Of a stretch of 64,000 bases of DNA, positions 9,449 to 18,222 are shown in pieces. Position numbers and translations under genes: made by a program. Source of the DNA: Flavobacteriaceae bacterium PS02338 (GTDB lineage Bacteria; Bacteroidota; Bacteroidia; Sphingobacteriales; Sphingobacteriaceae); NCBI GenBank assembly GCA_029959615.1, contig JASCOD010000001.1:62001-126000 (forward strand), given 5' to 3'. Each line of letters starts with the position of its first letter. Position 1 is the stretch's first letter. The notes under the pieces are model-generated. The model did no database searches and was not told the origin of the DNA. It saw only the letters and a program-made list of their open reading frames with translations.

Positions 9449-9523
9449 TGGAAAATGAGGGATTCGAACCCCCGACCCCCTCGGTGTAAACGAGGTGCTC
9501 TGAACCAGCTGAGCTAATTTTCC
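9449..9523 (-). tRNA. tRNA-Val (anticodon TAC)
   Basis: 75 nt on the minus strand. The acceptor stem is GGAAAAT/ATTTTCC with discriminator A. The D-arm contains AGCTCAGCTGGTTCA. The anticodon stem CCTCG/CGAGG holds the loop TTTACAC, anticodon TAC. The T-arm has GGTTCGAATCC. The 3' CCA is not encoded. It is identical to the copy at 9566-9640. Confidence 0.95.
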
Positions 9524-9565
9524 AGTATTTTCATTTTACTATTTACAATCCTGCAAACTTTTAAG

Positions 9566-9640
9566 TGGAAAATGAGGGATTCGAACCCCCGACCCCCTCG
9601 GTGTAAACGAGGTGCTCTGAACCAGCTGAGCTAATTTTCC
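9566..9640 (-). tRNA. tRNA-Val (anticodon TAC), second identical copy
   Basis: Identical over 75 nt to the gene at 9449-9523, 42 nt upstream of it in the direction of transcription. It has a complete cloverleaf with anticodon TAC and no encoded CCA. It shares the promoter at 9773-9802. Confidence 0.95.
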
Positions 9641-9653
9641 TTTATTCTTTAAA

Positions 9654-9717
9654 CCCTACCTATCCGACCCTTCCGATGTTAAATCGGAATGTTTTGAACC
9701 AGCTGAGCTAATTTTCC
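9654..9717 (-). pseudogene. Decayed tRNA copy at the head of the tRNA-Val operon
   Basis: The first 23 nt (9695-9717) are identical to the 5' end of the tRNA-Val genes, covering the 5' acceptor strand and D-arm. An anticodon-like hairpin TTCCGA/TCGGAA with loop TTTAACA follows, with a stem one pair longer than normal. After a shared GGGTCGG the T-arm and 3' acceptor strand cannot be found. The implied TAA anticodon would be Leu, but there is no long variable arm, so it is not a working tRNA-Leu. It is the first element transcribed in the operon. Confidence 0.7.
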
Positions 9718-9772
9718 AGTATTTCAATTTTCCCTAAGTTTTTCGGATACCCACCGATTTCGTTTGGGAATG

Positions 9773-9802
9773 CAAATATAGCGTTATATTATTTCTTTAC
9801 AA
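9773..9802 (-). promoter_or_regulatory. Promoter of the tRNA-Val operon
   Basis: The minus strand has TTG (9800-9802), a 19-nt spacer, then TATATTTG (9773-9780). This is the Bacteroidota primary-sigma pattern with exact -33/-7 spacing. Transcription would start near 9766, some 50 nt before the decayed tRNA. Confidence 0.75.
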
Positions 9803-9819
9803 TTCTTTTTTTTCTTTTT

Positions 9820-10545
9820 TTAAGAAAGCACCTCTTCCAATATCTGATGTGATTTTACCTGACCAAAAGAAGAAGTATGCAACTGATAGTAAATCAATAT
9901 CTTATCAAGAAGCAAACGCCTGTAACCGTTAGTAAATTTTATCTCGCTCATTTTTTCAAAGGTTGTAATTAACAACTGCATCAATGCATTTCCGTCTTCT
10001 GCATTGGTAAAATAAGGATGTATTGGATACAGCGAGGTGAAGTTACCATCTTGTAAATCAAAATATTTTTGGTCGATCCTAGCTTGAGGCTGTGGGGCAA
10101 AACCCAAAAACCTCGTTAGCTTCATCAAAAATGACAAATGAAAATTGACGCTCAGCTCTTCAGCCTCATCAAACCAGCAAATTGCACTGTATAGGTATTC
10201 GAACAACTGCTCATCTACATGCTGCTGTCTTATACTTTTATATAGCACTTCATTTAGAAACTGGATAATGGTATTCTTAATCACATCATAAGGAATACTT
10301 TTAAACATAGGCATTGGTCTAGCTTCCTGCACTCTCTGTATTTGCGTATTCTGTTTATGATACACTACCATATCAAGCAGATGCAAGGGCTGTAATATGT
10401 TCATCGGGATTTTAGCCTTTGGTTTTTTAACACCATTAATAAGGTACGACTGAATACCAAACTTCTCAGTAAACACCTGCACCACCACACTGCTCTCACT
10501 ATAAGTAGTAGTCCGTAAAACAATACCTCTAGTTTTATGCAGCAT
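9820..10545 (-). CDS. recO: DNA repair protein RecO
   Basis: 241 residues. The N-terminal OB-fold is recognisable from MLHKTRGIVLRTTTYSESS and the following VFTEKFGIQSYLINGVKKPK, with a helical C-terminal part. RecO works with RecR and RecF to load RecA onto SSB-coated single-stranded DNA and to anneal strands. The cysteine zinc-binding motif of some RecO proteins is not evident here. The gene overlaps the upstream kinase gene by 11 nt, so translation is probably coupled. Confidence 0.93.
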   Translation of the reverse strand: MLHKTRGIVLRTTTYSESSVVVQVFTEKFGIQSYLINGVKKPKAKIPMNILQPLHLLDMVVYHKQNTQIQRVQEARPMPMFKSIPYDVIKNTIIQFLNEVLYKSIRQQHVDEQLFEYLYSAICWFDEAEELSVNFHLSFLMKLTRFLGFAPQPQARIDQKYFDLQDGNFTSLYPIHPYFTNAEDGNALMQLLITTFEKMSEIKFTNGYRRLLLDKILIYYQLHTSSFGQVKSHQILEEVLS

Positions 10546-10894
10546 TTAGGAATATTTTAGGCACAAAAATAATCAATCCAACTACTAAGCTCATTAAGGC
10601 AACAACTAGCACTGCCGCAGCTGCGATATCTTTTACCAATCCAGCTTTTGCATTAAATTCTGGAGAGACCAGATCTACCAAAATCTCCATGGCAGTATTC
10701 GCCAGCTCTGCTGCTAAAACAACACCTATACAAATCGTCAATGCAATCCATTCCGATAAAGAGATTTCAAAATACCAGCCCAGACTCATCACTAAAGCCG
10801 CCGCAAAAAGGTGGAACTTAAAATTCAATTCACTTTTAAAGGTTTGCCTTAAGCCTTTTATCGCAAATCCGAAACTCTTAAAAAACCGGGCCAT
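10535..10894 (-). CDS. dgkA: Diacylglycerol kinase family protein (probably undecaprenol kinase)
   Basis: A 119-residue small membrane kinase with three hydrophobic segments and the DgkA signature AAELANTAMEILVD (E63, N66, E70). This family phosphorylates diacylglycerol in Gram-negatives such as E. coli and undecaprenol in Gram-positives. In Bacteroidota the preferred substrate is less clear. It is in the inner membrane. It is first in a two-gene unit with recO. Confidence 0.88.
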   Translation of the reverse strand: MARFFKSFGFAIKGLRQTFKSELNFKFHLFAAALVMSLGWYFEISLSEWIALTICIGVVLAAELANTAMEILVDLVSPEFNAKAGLVKDIAAAAVLVVALMSLVVGLIIFVPKIFLNAA

Positions 10895-11047
10895 ACGCTC
10901 TTATTTCTTGTGCCTTAAAGTTACATTAATACTTGCAACAATTACGCTAAAACCTTGTTTACAAAGGCAAGATTAACGAATATTTAACTTCTCAGATTTT
11001 GCATTCCATCAATTTTATACGTTCTTTACATTTTTTCAAAGATCTAT

Positions 11048-13405
11048 ATGTGGGTAAAACTATCTAATGCTATATTAAAAAACCGCGTTCTCCTTATCGT
11101 TTTATTTATTGCTATCACCATTTTTATGGGATGGCAGGCCAAAAACATCAAGCTTTCCTATTCTGGTGCTAAAATCTTACCGCTAACAGATTCCGCTTTT
11201 GTTAAATACAATGCTTTTAAAAAGCAGTTCGGTGAAGACGGAAGCATTGTCGTAATCGGCGTAAAGAGCGAGAAAATCTTTCAAAAAGACACCTATAACA
11301 AATGGGCGCAGTTATCTAATGAGCTACAACAATTAAAAGGCATCAAAGGCGTGCTTTCTATTGGTAAGTTTTTCGAGCTTCAAAAAGACACGGTTAATCA
11401 GAAATTTACGGTAAAGCCGCTTCCAGGAAAAATCTTAGCTACAGATGCAGAAATGGATTCGCTGAAAAGCAAGCTGAACCAATTACCATTTTACAAAGGC
11501 CTACTTTATAACACAGAGAGCAATGCTACCTTAATGGCGGTAACCTTCGACCAAAAGATCCTAAATTCAGCTGCTAGAAATCCAATCCTGGCAGCAATAG
11601 AAGCAAAAGCACTTGCTTTTGGTAAAAGCGAAGGCATTGATGTTCATCTATCGGGCTTACCTTATATCAGAACAGCTACCAGTAAGTTAGTTTCTAATGA
11701 GTTCATTCTTTTCTTAGGGCTTTCTATTTTAGTATCGGCACTTATTTTAGTGATATTCTTCCGTAGTTTCTCTGCTGTATTTTATCCCATTTTAGTGGTA
11801 ATTATGGGCGTAGTATGGAGCATCGGCACCTTGGTTTTATTCGGCTACGAAATCACGATTTTAACAGGTTTAATCCCCCCACTTATTGTAATTATTGGTA
11901 TTCCAAATAGTATTTTACTACTTAATAAATACCATAATGAGCTAAAAAAGCACGGAGATAAGGATAAAGCTTGGCAAGTGACCGTAGAACGGATTTCGGT
12001 AACCACTCTAATTGCTAACATTACCGCCGCTATCGGTTTTGGCGTATTATACTTCACCGGAAGTGAATTATTGATGCAATTTGGCAGTGTAGCTGCGTTG
12101 AATGTGATGTTTACTTGGTTAATGAGCCTATGCTTAATTCCTGCTATTTTCAGCTATTTGCCTGCACCGAAAAACAAAATCAATGGCACACATGAGCCTA
12201 ATTTCTTAGATAAACTATTGGCTAAAACTGATATTTTGGTGCAACACAAAAGCGCTACCATATATATCGTTACCGTTATTTTAACCGTAGTTTCTTTAAT
12301 TGGCGTATACCGCATTAATGTAAATGGCTACGTAGTGGACGATTTGCCAAAAAGCTCGAAAATATTAACCGATTTAAAGTTCTTCGAGAAGAATTTTGAG
12401 GGAATCCTACCACTGGAAATCAGCGTAGACACTAAGCGAAAAAACGGTGTGTTAAGCATTTCTACTTTAAATAAGATTGACAAAATGGAGGAAATGATTT
12501 CGGCTTATCCCGAATTTTCACGTTCCATTTCTTTAAATACAGGTTTAAAATATGCCACTCAAGTTTTCTATAATAGCGATACCAATTTCTATCGTTTACC
12601 CTCTGATTTTGAGAAGAATTTCATTTTAATCTACGCGGCGAATTCTGGTAAGGGTAATGGAAACATGCTCACCAATTTTGTAGACAAACCAAAGCAAACT
12701 GCCCGTATTAGCTTTCAAATGGCGGATATTGGCTCGAAGCGTTTAGACCAAGTTTTAGAAGAGCTGAAGCCAAAAATAGATTCCATTCTCTCTCCAAAAC
12801 GCTTCAATGTGACTTTAACAGGATCGAGCATCATTTTCGCAAAGGGAACTGATTATTTACTAGAACATTTGTTCGAAAGTATTGGTTTAGCGATTGTACT
12901 TATTTCACTACTACGCTTAGCGCAATTCAAGAGCTTGGGTATTATGTTTATTTCCTTACTGCCTAACATAGTGCCTTTGGTGATTACAGCAGGGCTGATG
13001 GGTTTCTTCGGTATTCCGTTAAAACCTTCTACTATTTTAATTTTCACCATTGCTTTCGGATTGGCTTCAGATCAAACGATTTACTTTTTGACCCGATACC
13101 AGCAAGAACTAAACCTAACTAACTATAGTGTTAGCAAAGTAATTACCGATACCATTACCGAAACTGGTGTAAGCATGACGCACATTGCTCTAATCTTATT
13201 CTTCGGGTTCGGAATTTTCACAGCATCTACCTTTGGCGGAACCGTAATTTTAGGATTTTTGCTTTCTATTACGCTGATTGTGGCTTTAGTATTTAACCTT
13301 ACTTTATTGCCTGCACTAATGTTATGGTTGGATAAAAACAAAAAACGCAAGAAACTATCTGAAGCAGAAGTAGCGAAGAATTTGGAGAACTTGGACGACC
13401 ACTAG
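11048..13405 (+). CDS. RND/MMPL family transporter
   Basis: 785 residues with two repeats, each starting with one membrane helix, then a periplasmic domain, then a bundle of five helices. The first bundle is at about 215-370 and the second at about 610-770. Proteins of this shape belong to the RND superfamily (MMPL/patched-like, with sterol-sensing-type bundles) and move hydrophobic compounds or lipids by proton motive force. There is no adjacent membrane-fusion or outer-membrane channel gene, unlike drug-efflux RND systems, so a lipid or pigment cargo is plausible but unproven. Confidence 0.82.
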   Translation: MWVKLSNAILKNRVLLIVLFIAITIFMGWQAKNIKLSYSGAKILPLTDSAFVKYNAFKKQFGEDGSIVVIGVKSEKIFQKDTYNKWAQLSNELQQLKGIKGVLSIGKFFELQKDTVNQKFTVKPLPGKILATDAEMDSLKSKLNQLPFYKGLLYNTESNATLMAVTFDQKILNSAARNPILAAIEAKALAFGKSEGIDVHLSGLPYIRTATSKLVSNEFILFLGLSILVSALILVIFFRSFSAVFYPILVVIMGVVWSIGTLVLFGYEITILTGLIPPLIVIIGIPNSILLLNKYHNELKKHGDKDKAWQVTVERISVTTLIANITAAIGFGVLYFTGSELLMQFGSVAALNVMFTWLMSLCLIPAIFSYLPAPKNKINGTHEPNFLDKLLAKTDILVQHKSATIYIVTVILTVVSLIGVYRINVNGYVVDDLPKSSKILTDLKFFEKNFEGILPLEISVDTKRKNGVLSISTLNKIDKMEEMISAYPEFSRSISLNTGLKYATQVFYNSDTNFYRLPSDFEKNFILIYAANSGKGNGNMLTNFVDKPKQTARISFQMADIGSKRLDQVLEELKPKIDSILSPKRFNVTLTGSSIIFAKGTDYLLEHLFESIGLAIVLISLLRLAQFKSLGIMFISLLPNIVPLVITAGLMGFFGIPLKPSTILIFTIAFGLASDQTIYFLTRYQQELNLTNYSVSKVITDTITETGVSMTHIALILFFGFGIFTASTFGGTVILGFLLSITLIVALVFNLTLLPALMLWLDKNKKRKKLSEAEVAKNLENLDDH

Positions 13406-13420
13406 ATTTTACTTATTTTC

Positions 13421-13453
13421 AAACCTGTAAGGTTTTAAAAACCTTGCAGGTTT
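13421..13453. repeat. Long hairpin after the RND gene (AAACCTG-type dispersed repeat)
   Basis: Two 16-nt arms (13421-13436 and 13438-13453) starting and ending AAACCTG...CAGGTTT pair with only one wobble position. It may end transcription of the RND gene. Its design (arm-A-arm with TTTT/AAAA at the tip) matches the hairpins at 31363-31391 and 53227-53259. Confidence 0.65.
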
Positions 13454-13514
13454 CGAGGTAAATTTCCTAACTTTATACCTCAAGATACAGAAACCAAATC
13501 TAGGGAGTGATTTA

Positions 13515-13580
13515 TCCGCTATAAGTCCACCTCTACTCCACATGTAATCCACGTCAACTCCACATCAAATCCACCTTTGC
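13515..13580. repeat. Phased 11-nt repeat with TCCAC core
   Basis: TCCAC occurs at 13526, 13537, 13548, 13559 and 13570, exactly 11 nt apart, preceded by a near copy TCCGC at 13515. The 6-nt spacers differ. On the minus strand the core reads GTGGA. It lies in the 290-nt gap before the DUF4269 gene. Its function is unknown. The helical phasing would suit cooperative protein binding. Confidence 0.75.
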
Positions 13581-13695
13581 CATAGTGTTACTAGTGTGTA
13601 CCTATAGCATTACAGTTATATTACAATACTTCATACTTATAATTCAGCAATACGCTTGCCGATTTCAAAAATGACAAGTCTAGCATACATACAAA

Positions 13696-14220
13696 ATGGA
13701 CTTCCTAAATATAGCATACTTAAAAGATGGCAATGAACGCCAAAAGTTAGCGTTCCAAACACTAACTACCTCTAAAATCATAGAAAAATTGGCTGTTTAC
13801 CACCCAATTCTTACAGGAACTATCCCTATCAACATTGACATAGAAAATAGTGATCTTGATATTATTTGTTGTTGGACAGATAAACATGAATTTGTAGACA
13901 CATTGACTCGCTTATTCAAGTCAGAAAAGGAATTTCAAATCCATGAAGGAAACATAGCAGGTAAAGAAACTGTGGTCTGCAATTTTAAAACAAATGACTT
14001 TGAAATTGAGATATTCGGACAGAATATCCCCTCTAAACAACAGCATGCCTATCGACATATGTTCATTGAGCACCAGGTGTTACAGCAAATGGGTGATGAT
14101 TTCCGGCTAAAGATTATCGAGCTAAAACGTAATGGCTACAAAACTGAACCCGCTTTCGCAAAATTGTTAGATCTGCAAGGCGATCCTTATCTAGCATTAT
14201 TAGATTATCGAATTAGCTAG
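13696..14220 (+). CDS. DUF4269 domain protein, nucleotidyltransferase-like
   Basis: 174 residues matching the DUF4269 family as recalled. The N-terminal half has a nucleotidyltransferase-like pattern, GTIPINIDIENSDLDI, with D53 and D55 as the DxD pair. A conserved-looking FEIEIFGQN strand follows that could supply a third acidic residue. Its substrate is unknown. The last 8 nt overlap the convergent small membrane gene at 14213. There is no toxin or antitoxin neighbour. Confidence 0.75.
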   Translation: MDFLNIAYLKDGNERQKLAFQTLTTSKIIEKLAVYHPILTGTIPINIDIENSDLDIICCWTDKHEFVDTLTRLFKSEKEFQIHEGNIAGKETVVCNFKTNDFEIEIFGQNIPSKQQHAYRHMFIEHQVLQQMGDDFRLKIIELKRNGYKTEPAFAKLLDLQGDPYLALLDYRIS

Positions 14221-14476
14221 CTATTTCCTCCACTTCAACAGGCTCTTTTGCAGCTGGCTTAAGCTCAACATTACGACCATCTTTATCTGCTTTTTTTGCA
14301 AAAACTATCGGATATAAAAATATGAGTGCTCCCCCAATAAATAGCACACCAGAAATGGCGAGTAAAACCTGGCTCCCATCCACCCTGTTAGATTCCATGA
14401 TTTTAGCGGCAATGAGTGCCACAATACCCAAAGCAATTGCTACAATAGCCTTGGTTAGCTTCAGATGCTTTATCAT
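14213..14476 (-). CDS. Small membrane protein of unknown function (87 aa)
   Basis: Two hydrophobic segments (about residues 8-25 and 37-58) and a charged C-terminal tail rich in Lys, Glu and Pro. It is not a recognised family. It starts 3 nt after the end of the next upstream gene on the same strand, so the two are probably translated from one message. Confidence 0.6.
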   Translation of the reverse strand: MIKHLKLTKAIVAIALGIVALIAAKIMESNRVDGSQVLLAISGVLFIGGALIFLYPIVFAKKADKDGRNVELKPAAKEPVEVEEIAS

Positions 14477-14479
14477 ATT

Positions 14480-14674
14480 TTATTGGTTTTGATCTCTTCT
14501 TCGTTTCAATATGCTTAGGATAACAAAGATGAGCCCAATAAGTTCTAAGATCATACTTAAAAAAAGTATAGCCAGTGTCAGATTTTCGTTTACGCTTTTA
14601 AGCAACAAAGCAGCGGGCATCAGTAAAACTGCCGCCAACATGCAAAAAAGTCCTCTTTTAATAAATTTATCCAT
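14480..14674 (-). CDS. Small membrane protein of unknown function (64 aa)
   Basis: Two transmembrane segments (about 9-27 and 33-54) followed by a short basic tail KRRRDQNQ. It is the first gene of a two-gene unit with the 87-aa protein. No homology is recognised. The hydrophobic pattern and tight spacing support it being real. Confidence 0.55.
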   Translation of the reverse strand: MDKFIKRGLFCMLAAVLLMPAALLLKSVNENLTLAILFLSMILELIGLIFVILSILKRRRDQNQ

Positions 14675-14719
14675 AAAACTATTTCAGGGGTAAAACTACC
14701 ATTATTCATTCTAAAACCT

Positions 14720-14727
14720 TAACTTTG
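14720..14727 (+). promoter_or_regulatory. -7 promoter box of the ileS operon
   Basis: TAACTTTG matches TAnnTTTG and lies 29 nt before the ATG at 14757. No TTG was found at the expected -33 position. Confidence 0.5.
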
Positions 14728-14756
14728 CAACCTTTAATTTTTGAGATACTTGATTG

Positions 14757-17700
14757 ATGTATAGGGAATTTAAACAATTAGAACTAGCTAAAATAGGAGA
14801 AGAAATACTGGCATTTTGGAAAGCACAAAATATCTTTGATAAAAGTATTGACAGCAGACCAAAATCAAAACCTTTTACTTTTTACGAGGGACCACCATCG
14901 GCAAACGGAATGCCGGGTATTCACCACGTAATGGCTCGTGCTATTAAAGATATTTTCTGTCGTTATAAAACCCTAAAAGGATATCAAGTAAAACGCAAAG
15001 GCGGATGGGACACCCACGGTTTACCTATCGAACTTGCAGTTGAGAAAAAATTAGGGATCGTTAAGGAAGATATCGGCAAAAAAATCTCGGTAGATGAATA
15101 CAACGCAGCCTGTAAAGAAGAGGTAATGCGTTATACCGATGTTTGGAACGATCTTACCGAGAAAATGGGCTACTGGGTTGACTTGAAAAACCCTTACGTA
15201 ACCTATGAAAACGAATACATCGAAACCCTTTGGTGGATTTTACAACAGCTGTATAACAAAGGGCTTTTATACAAAGGCTACACCATACAACCTTACTCGC
15301 CAGCTGCCGGAACAGGTTTAAGCTCACACGAGTTGAACCAACCAGGCACATACCGTGATGTAAGTGACACGACCATTGTAGCGCAATTTAAAGCAGTTGC
15401 GGAGACTTTACCTTCATTTCTACAAGGTTTTGGAGAAGTGAACTTTCTTGCTTGGACAACCACACCTTGGACTTTACCAAGCAACACCGCTTTAACCGTT
15501 GGCCCTAAAATCGACTATGTATTGGTAAAAACTTTTAACCAGTACACTTTCGAACCAGCTAATGTAATTTTAGCAAAAGCATTAGTAGGCAAACAATTTG
15601 GCGGCAAGTTTTTCCTAGCGGAAGATGAGGAAGCATTTGCTAACTACAAAGCCGAAGACAAGAAAATTCCTTACCAAATCTTAGCTCAATTTGTTGGTGC
15701 TGATTTGGTAAACATCAAATATGAGCAACTTTTACCGTTAGCATTACCTTACCAAAATGCGGAGAATGCTTTCCGTGTAATCAGTGGCGACTTCGTAACT
15801 ACGGAAGATGGTACAGGTATCGTTCACACAGCACCTACTTTTGGTGCTGATGATGCTCGTGTAGCAAAATTAGCTACGCCAGAGGTTCCACCTTTGTTGA
15901 TTTTAGATGATAAAGGCAATGCTGTTCCTTTAGTAAACCTACAAGGTAAATTTGTAGACTCGCTGGGAGAGTTTGGTGGCAAGTACGTAAAGAACGAATA
16001 TTATACTGAAGGTGAAGCTCCTGAGAAATCGGTAGATGTAGAAATTGCTATCCGTTTAAAAGAAGAAAACAAAGCCTTTAAGGTAGAGAAATATGTACAC
16101 AGCTATCCTCATTGTTGGAGAACTGACAAGCCTGTTTTGTATTACCCATTAGATAGTTGGTTTATCAAAACCACAGCCGTTAAAGAAAAAATGGCTGATT
16201 TGAACAAAACCATCAACTGGAAACCCGAAGCTACCGGAACTGGTCGTTTTGGTAACTGGTTAGAAAACCTAGTAGACTGGAACCTTTCGCGTTCTCGCTA
16301 TTGGGGTACACCATTACCAATTTGGCGCACTGCCGATGGTTTGGAAGAGAAATGCATTGGTTCTATCACAGAACTAAATGCAGAAATTGCCAAAGCTATC
16401 GAAGCAGGTTTGATGCCAGCTGGTTTCGAGCTAAAAGACATGCACCGCCCTTATGTGGATGATGTGTTTTTAGTATCCGCCAAAGGCGAGAAAATGACCC
16501 GCGAAACCGATCTTATTGACGTTTGGTTTGATAGTGGTGCTATGCCTTACGCACAATGGCACTTCCCTTTTGAAAACAAGGAAGAATTTGAAAATGCTTA
16601 TCCGGCAGATTTCATTGCAGAAGGCGTTGACCAAACTCGTGGTTGGTTCTTTACCTTGCACGCTATTGCAGTAATGCTAAGTGAAAGCAGTGATGAAATC
16701 AAAGCCATCAACGAGCGTGTAAACAATCCTGGTGTTGCCTTTAAAAATGTGGTATCAAACGGATTGGTATTAGATAAAAACGGCAACAAAATGTCTAAGC
16801 GTTTAGGTAATGCTGTTGATCCATTTAGCACTATAGATACTTACAGTGCCGATGCGACACGTTGGTACATGATTTCAAATGCATCTCCTTGGGATAACCT
16901 GAAATTTAGTTTAGATGGGTTAGATGAAGTACGCCGTAAATTCTTCGGCACTTTGTACAACACCTACTCTTTCTTCGCATTATATGCTAATATCGATAAG
17001 TTTGAGATTGACTTGAACAACCAAACGCCTGTTGCACAACGCAGCGAGCTAGACCGTTGGATTTTATCGCTATTGCAAAACTTAATTGCAGAAGTTGACG
17101 AGGCTTACAATACTTACGAGCCAACCAAAGCAGCAAGAGCTATCCAAAACTTTGTTGACGAGCATTTAAGTAACTGGTACATCCGTTTATCTCGTCGTCG
17201 TTTCTGGAAAGGCGAAATGACCGAAGATAAAAAAGCAGCTTACGAAACTTTGTATACTTGTCTGCTAAATATCGCACAGCTGATGTCGCCGGTGGCACCG
17301 TTCTTCTCAGATTGGTTGTATCAGAACTTAACCGAGATCTTAGCTGCCGAAGCTAAATCAGAATCGGTACACTTAACCATTTTGCCAGAGGCCGATTTAT
17401 CTTTAATAGATAACGCTTTGAACGAGCGCATGGAATTAGCCCAAAATATTTCTTCGATGGTATTGTCACTTCGAAAGAAAATGGGCATTAACGTACGTCA
17501 ACCATTGGCAAAAGTATTGATCCCAGTATTGGATGATAACTTTAAGGATAAGGTGGAATTAGTGAAGGATTTAATCCTATCAGAAACCAATATTAAAGAA
17601 ATTTCCTATATTACCGACACCGCTGGCTTCATCAAGAAAAAGGTAAAACCTAACTTTAAAGCACTAGGAGCTAAGGTTGGAAAAGATATGAAGTTGGTAA

Positions 17701-18149
17701 CCGAGGCGATCAACAAAATGAGCCAAGAAGAACTAGCTCAATTTGAAAAAGAAGGAAACTTCTCGATACTTGACACTCCATACTCAATCCTATTGAGTGA
17801 CGTAGAGATTATTGCAGAAGATATCCCAGGATGGCAAGTAACCAACATGGGCAACTTAACTGTGGCCCTGGATATTAATATCACTACAGAGCTTAAACAA
17901 GAAGGTTTATCTCGTGAGTTGATTAACCGTATCCAAAACTTAAGAAAAGAATTAAACTTTGAAGTTACCGATAGGATAACGGTAAGTTTACAGCAACATA
18001 ATTTAATTGTAGATGCAGTGGCACAAAACAAACACTACATTTGCAACGAAATTTTAGCTAATGATATTTTGTTAACAGAAAGCGTATTGAATGGAAACAA
18101 AATCATTATAGAAGATGTTGAATTGGATATTTTGATTGCCAAATTATAA
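14757..18149 (+). CDS. ileS: Isoleucyl-tRNA synthetase, type 2-like, with GIHH signature
   Basis: 1130 residues from the ATG at 14757; a TTG one codon earlier is less likely. It charges tRNA-Ile with isoleucine in the cytoplasm. The class I HIGH motif appears as GIHH (G54-I55-H56-H57, after PSANGMP), and KMSKR is at 678-682. A large CP1 editing domain lies between them. The C-terminus lacks the cysteine zinc motif of bacterial type 1 enzymes. Length and C-terminus fit the eukaryote-like type 2 group, whose members are commonly mupirocin-insensitive. It is first in an ileS / DksA-like / lspA arrangement. Confidence 0.95.
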   Translation: MYREFKQLELAKIGEEILAFWKAQNIFDKSIDSRPKSKPFTFYEGPPSANGMPGIHHVMARAIKDIFCRYKTLKGYQVKRKGGWDTHGLPIELAVEKKLGIVKEDIGKKISVDEYNAACKEEVMRYTDVWNDLTEKMGYWVDLKNPYVTYENEYIETLWWILQQLYNKGLLYKGYTIQPYSPAAGTGLSSHELNQPGTYRDVSDTTIVAQFKAVAETLPSFLQGFGEVNFLAWTTTPWTLPSNTALTVGPKIDYVLVKTFNQYTFEPANVILAKALVGKQFGGKFFLAEDEEAFANYKAEDKKIPYQILAQFVGADLVNIKYEQLLPLALPYQNAENAFRVISGDFVTTEDGTGIVHTAPTFGADDARVAKLATPEVPPLLILDDKGNAVPLVNLQGKFVDSLGEFGGKYVKNEYYTEGEAPEKSVDVEIAIRLKEENKAFKVEKYVHSYPHCWRTDKPVLYYPLDSWFIKTTAVKEKMADLNKTINWKPEATGTGRFGNWLENLVDWNLSRSRYWGTPLPIWRTADGLEEKCIGSITELNAEIAKAIEAGLMPAGFELKDMHRPYVDDVFLVSAKGEKMTRETDLIDVWFDSGAMPYAQWHFPFENKEEFENAYPADFIAEGVDQTRGWFFTLHAIAVMLSESSDEIKAINERVNNPGVAFKNVVSNGLVLDKNGNKMSKRLGNAVDPFSTIDTYSADATRWYMISNASPWDNLKFSLDGLDEVRRKFFGTLYNTYSFFALYANIDKFEIDLNNQTPVAQRSELDRWILSLLQNLIAEVDEAYNTYEPTKAARAIQNFVDEHLSNWYIRLSRRRFWKGEMTEDKKAAYETLYTCLLNIAQLMSPVAPFFSDWLYQNLTEILAAEAKSESVHLTILPEADLSLIDNALNERMELAQNISSMVLSLRKKMGINVRQPLAKVLIPVLDDNFKDKVELVKDLILSETNIKEISYITDTAGFIKKKVKPNFKALGAKVGKDMKLVTEAINKMSQEELAQFEKEGNFSILDTPYSILLSDVEIIAEDIPGWQVTNMGNLTVALDINITTELKQEGLSRELINRIQNLRKELNFEVTDRITVSLQQHNLIVDAVAQNKHYICNEILANDILLTESVLNGNKIIIEDVELDILIAKL

Positions 18150-18178
18150 ACCATATGGAATAATCTTGGTTTAGATCA

Positions 18179-18204
18179 GATGAAAACATATATAGCTTCA
18201 TACC
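18179..18204 (+). promoter_or_regulatory. Dyad element upstream of the DksA-like gene
   Basis: TGAAAACATATATAGCTTCA with outer TGAA/TTCA arms, followed by TACC. It ends 18 nt before the start codon. Very similar elements lie at 22401-22426 and 22894-22924, at nearly the same distance from their genes. It may be an operator or internal promoter. The function is inferred only. Confidence 0.45.
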
Positions 18205-18222
18205 ACTAAATTAATTTAAGAG

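Noticed and set aside
9654..9717. Considered as a functional tRNA-Leu (TAA)
   Set aside because: There is no T-arm, no matching 3' acceptor strand and no long variable arm, and the 5' end is that of tRNA-Val.
13515..13580. Considered as a CRISPR array
   Set aside because: Repeat unit is only 5 conserved nt in 11-nt steps, far below CRISPR repeat and spacer sizes, and there are no cas genes.
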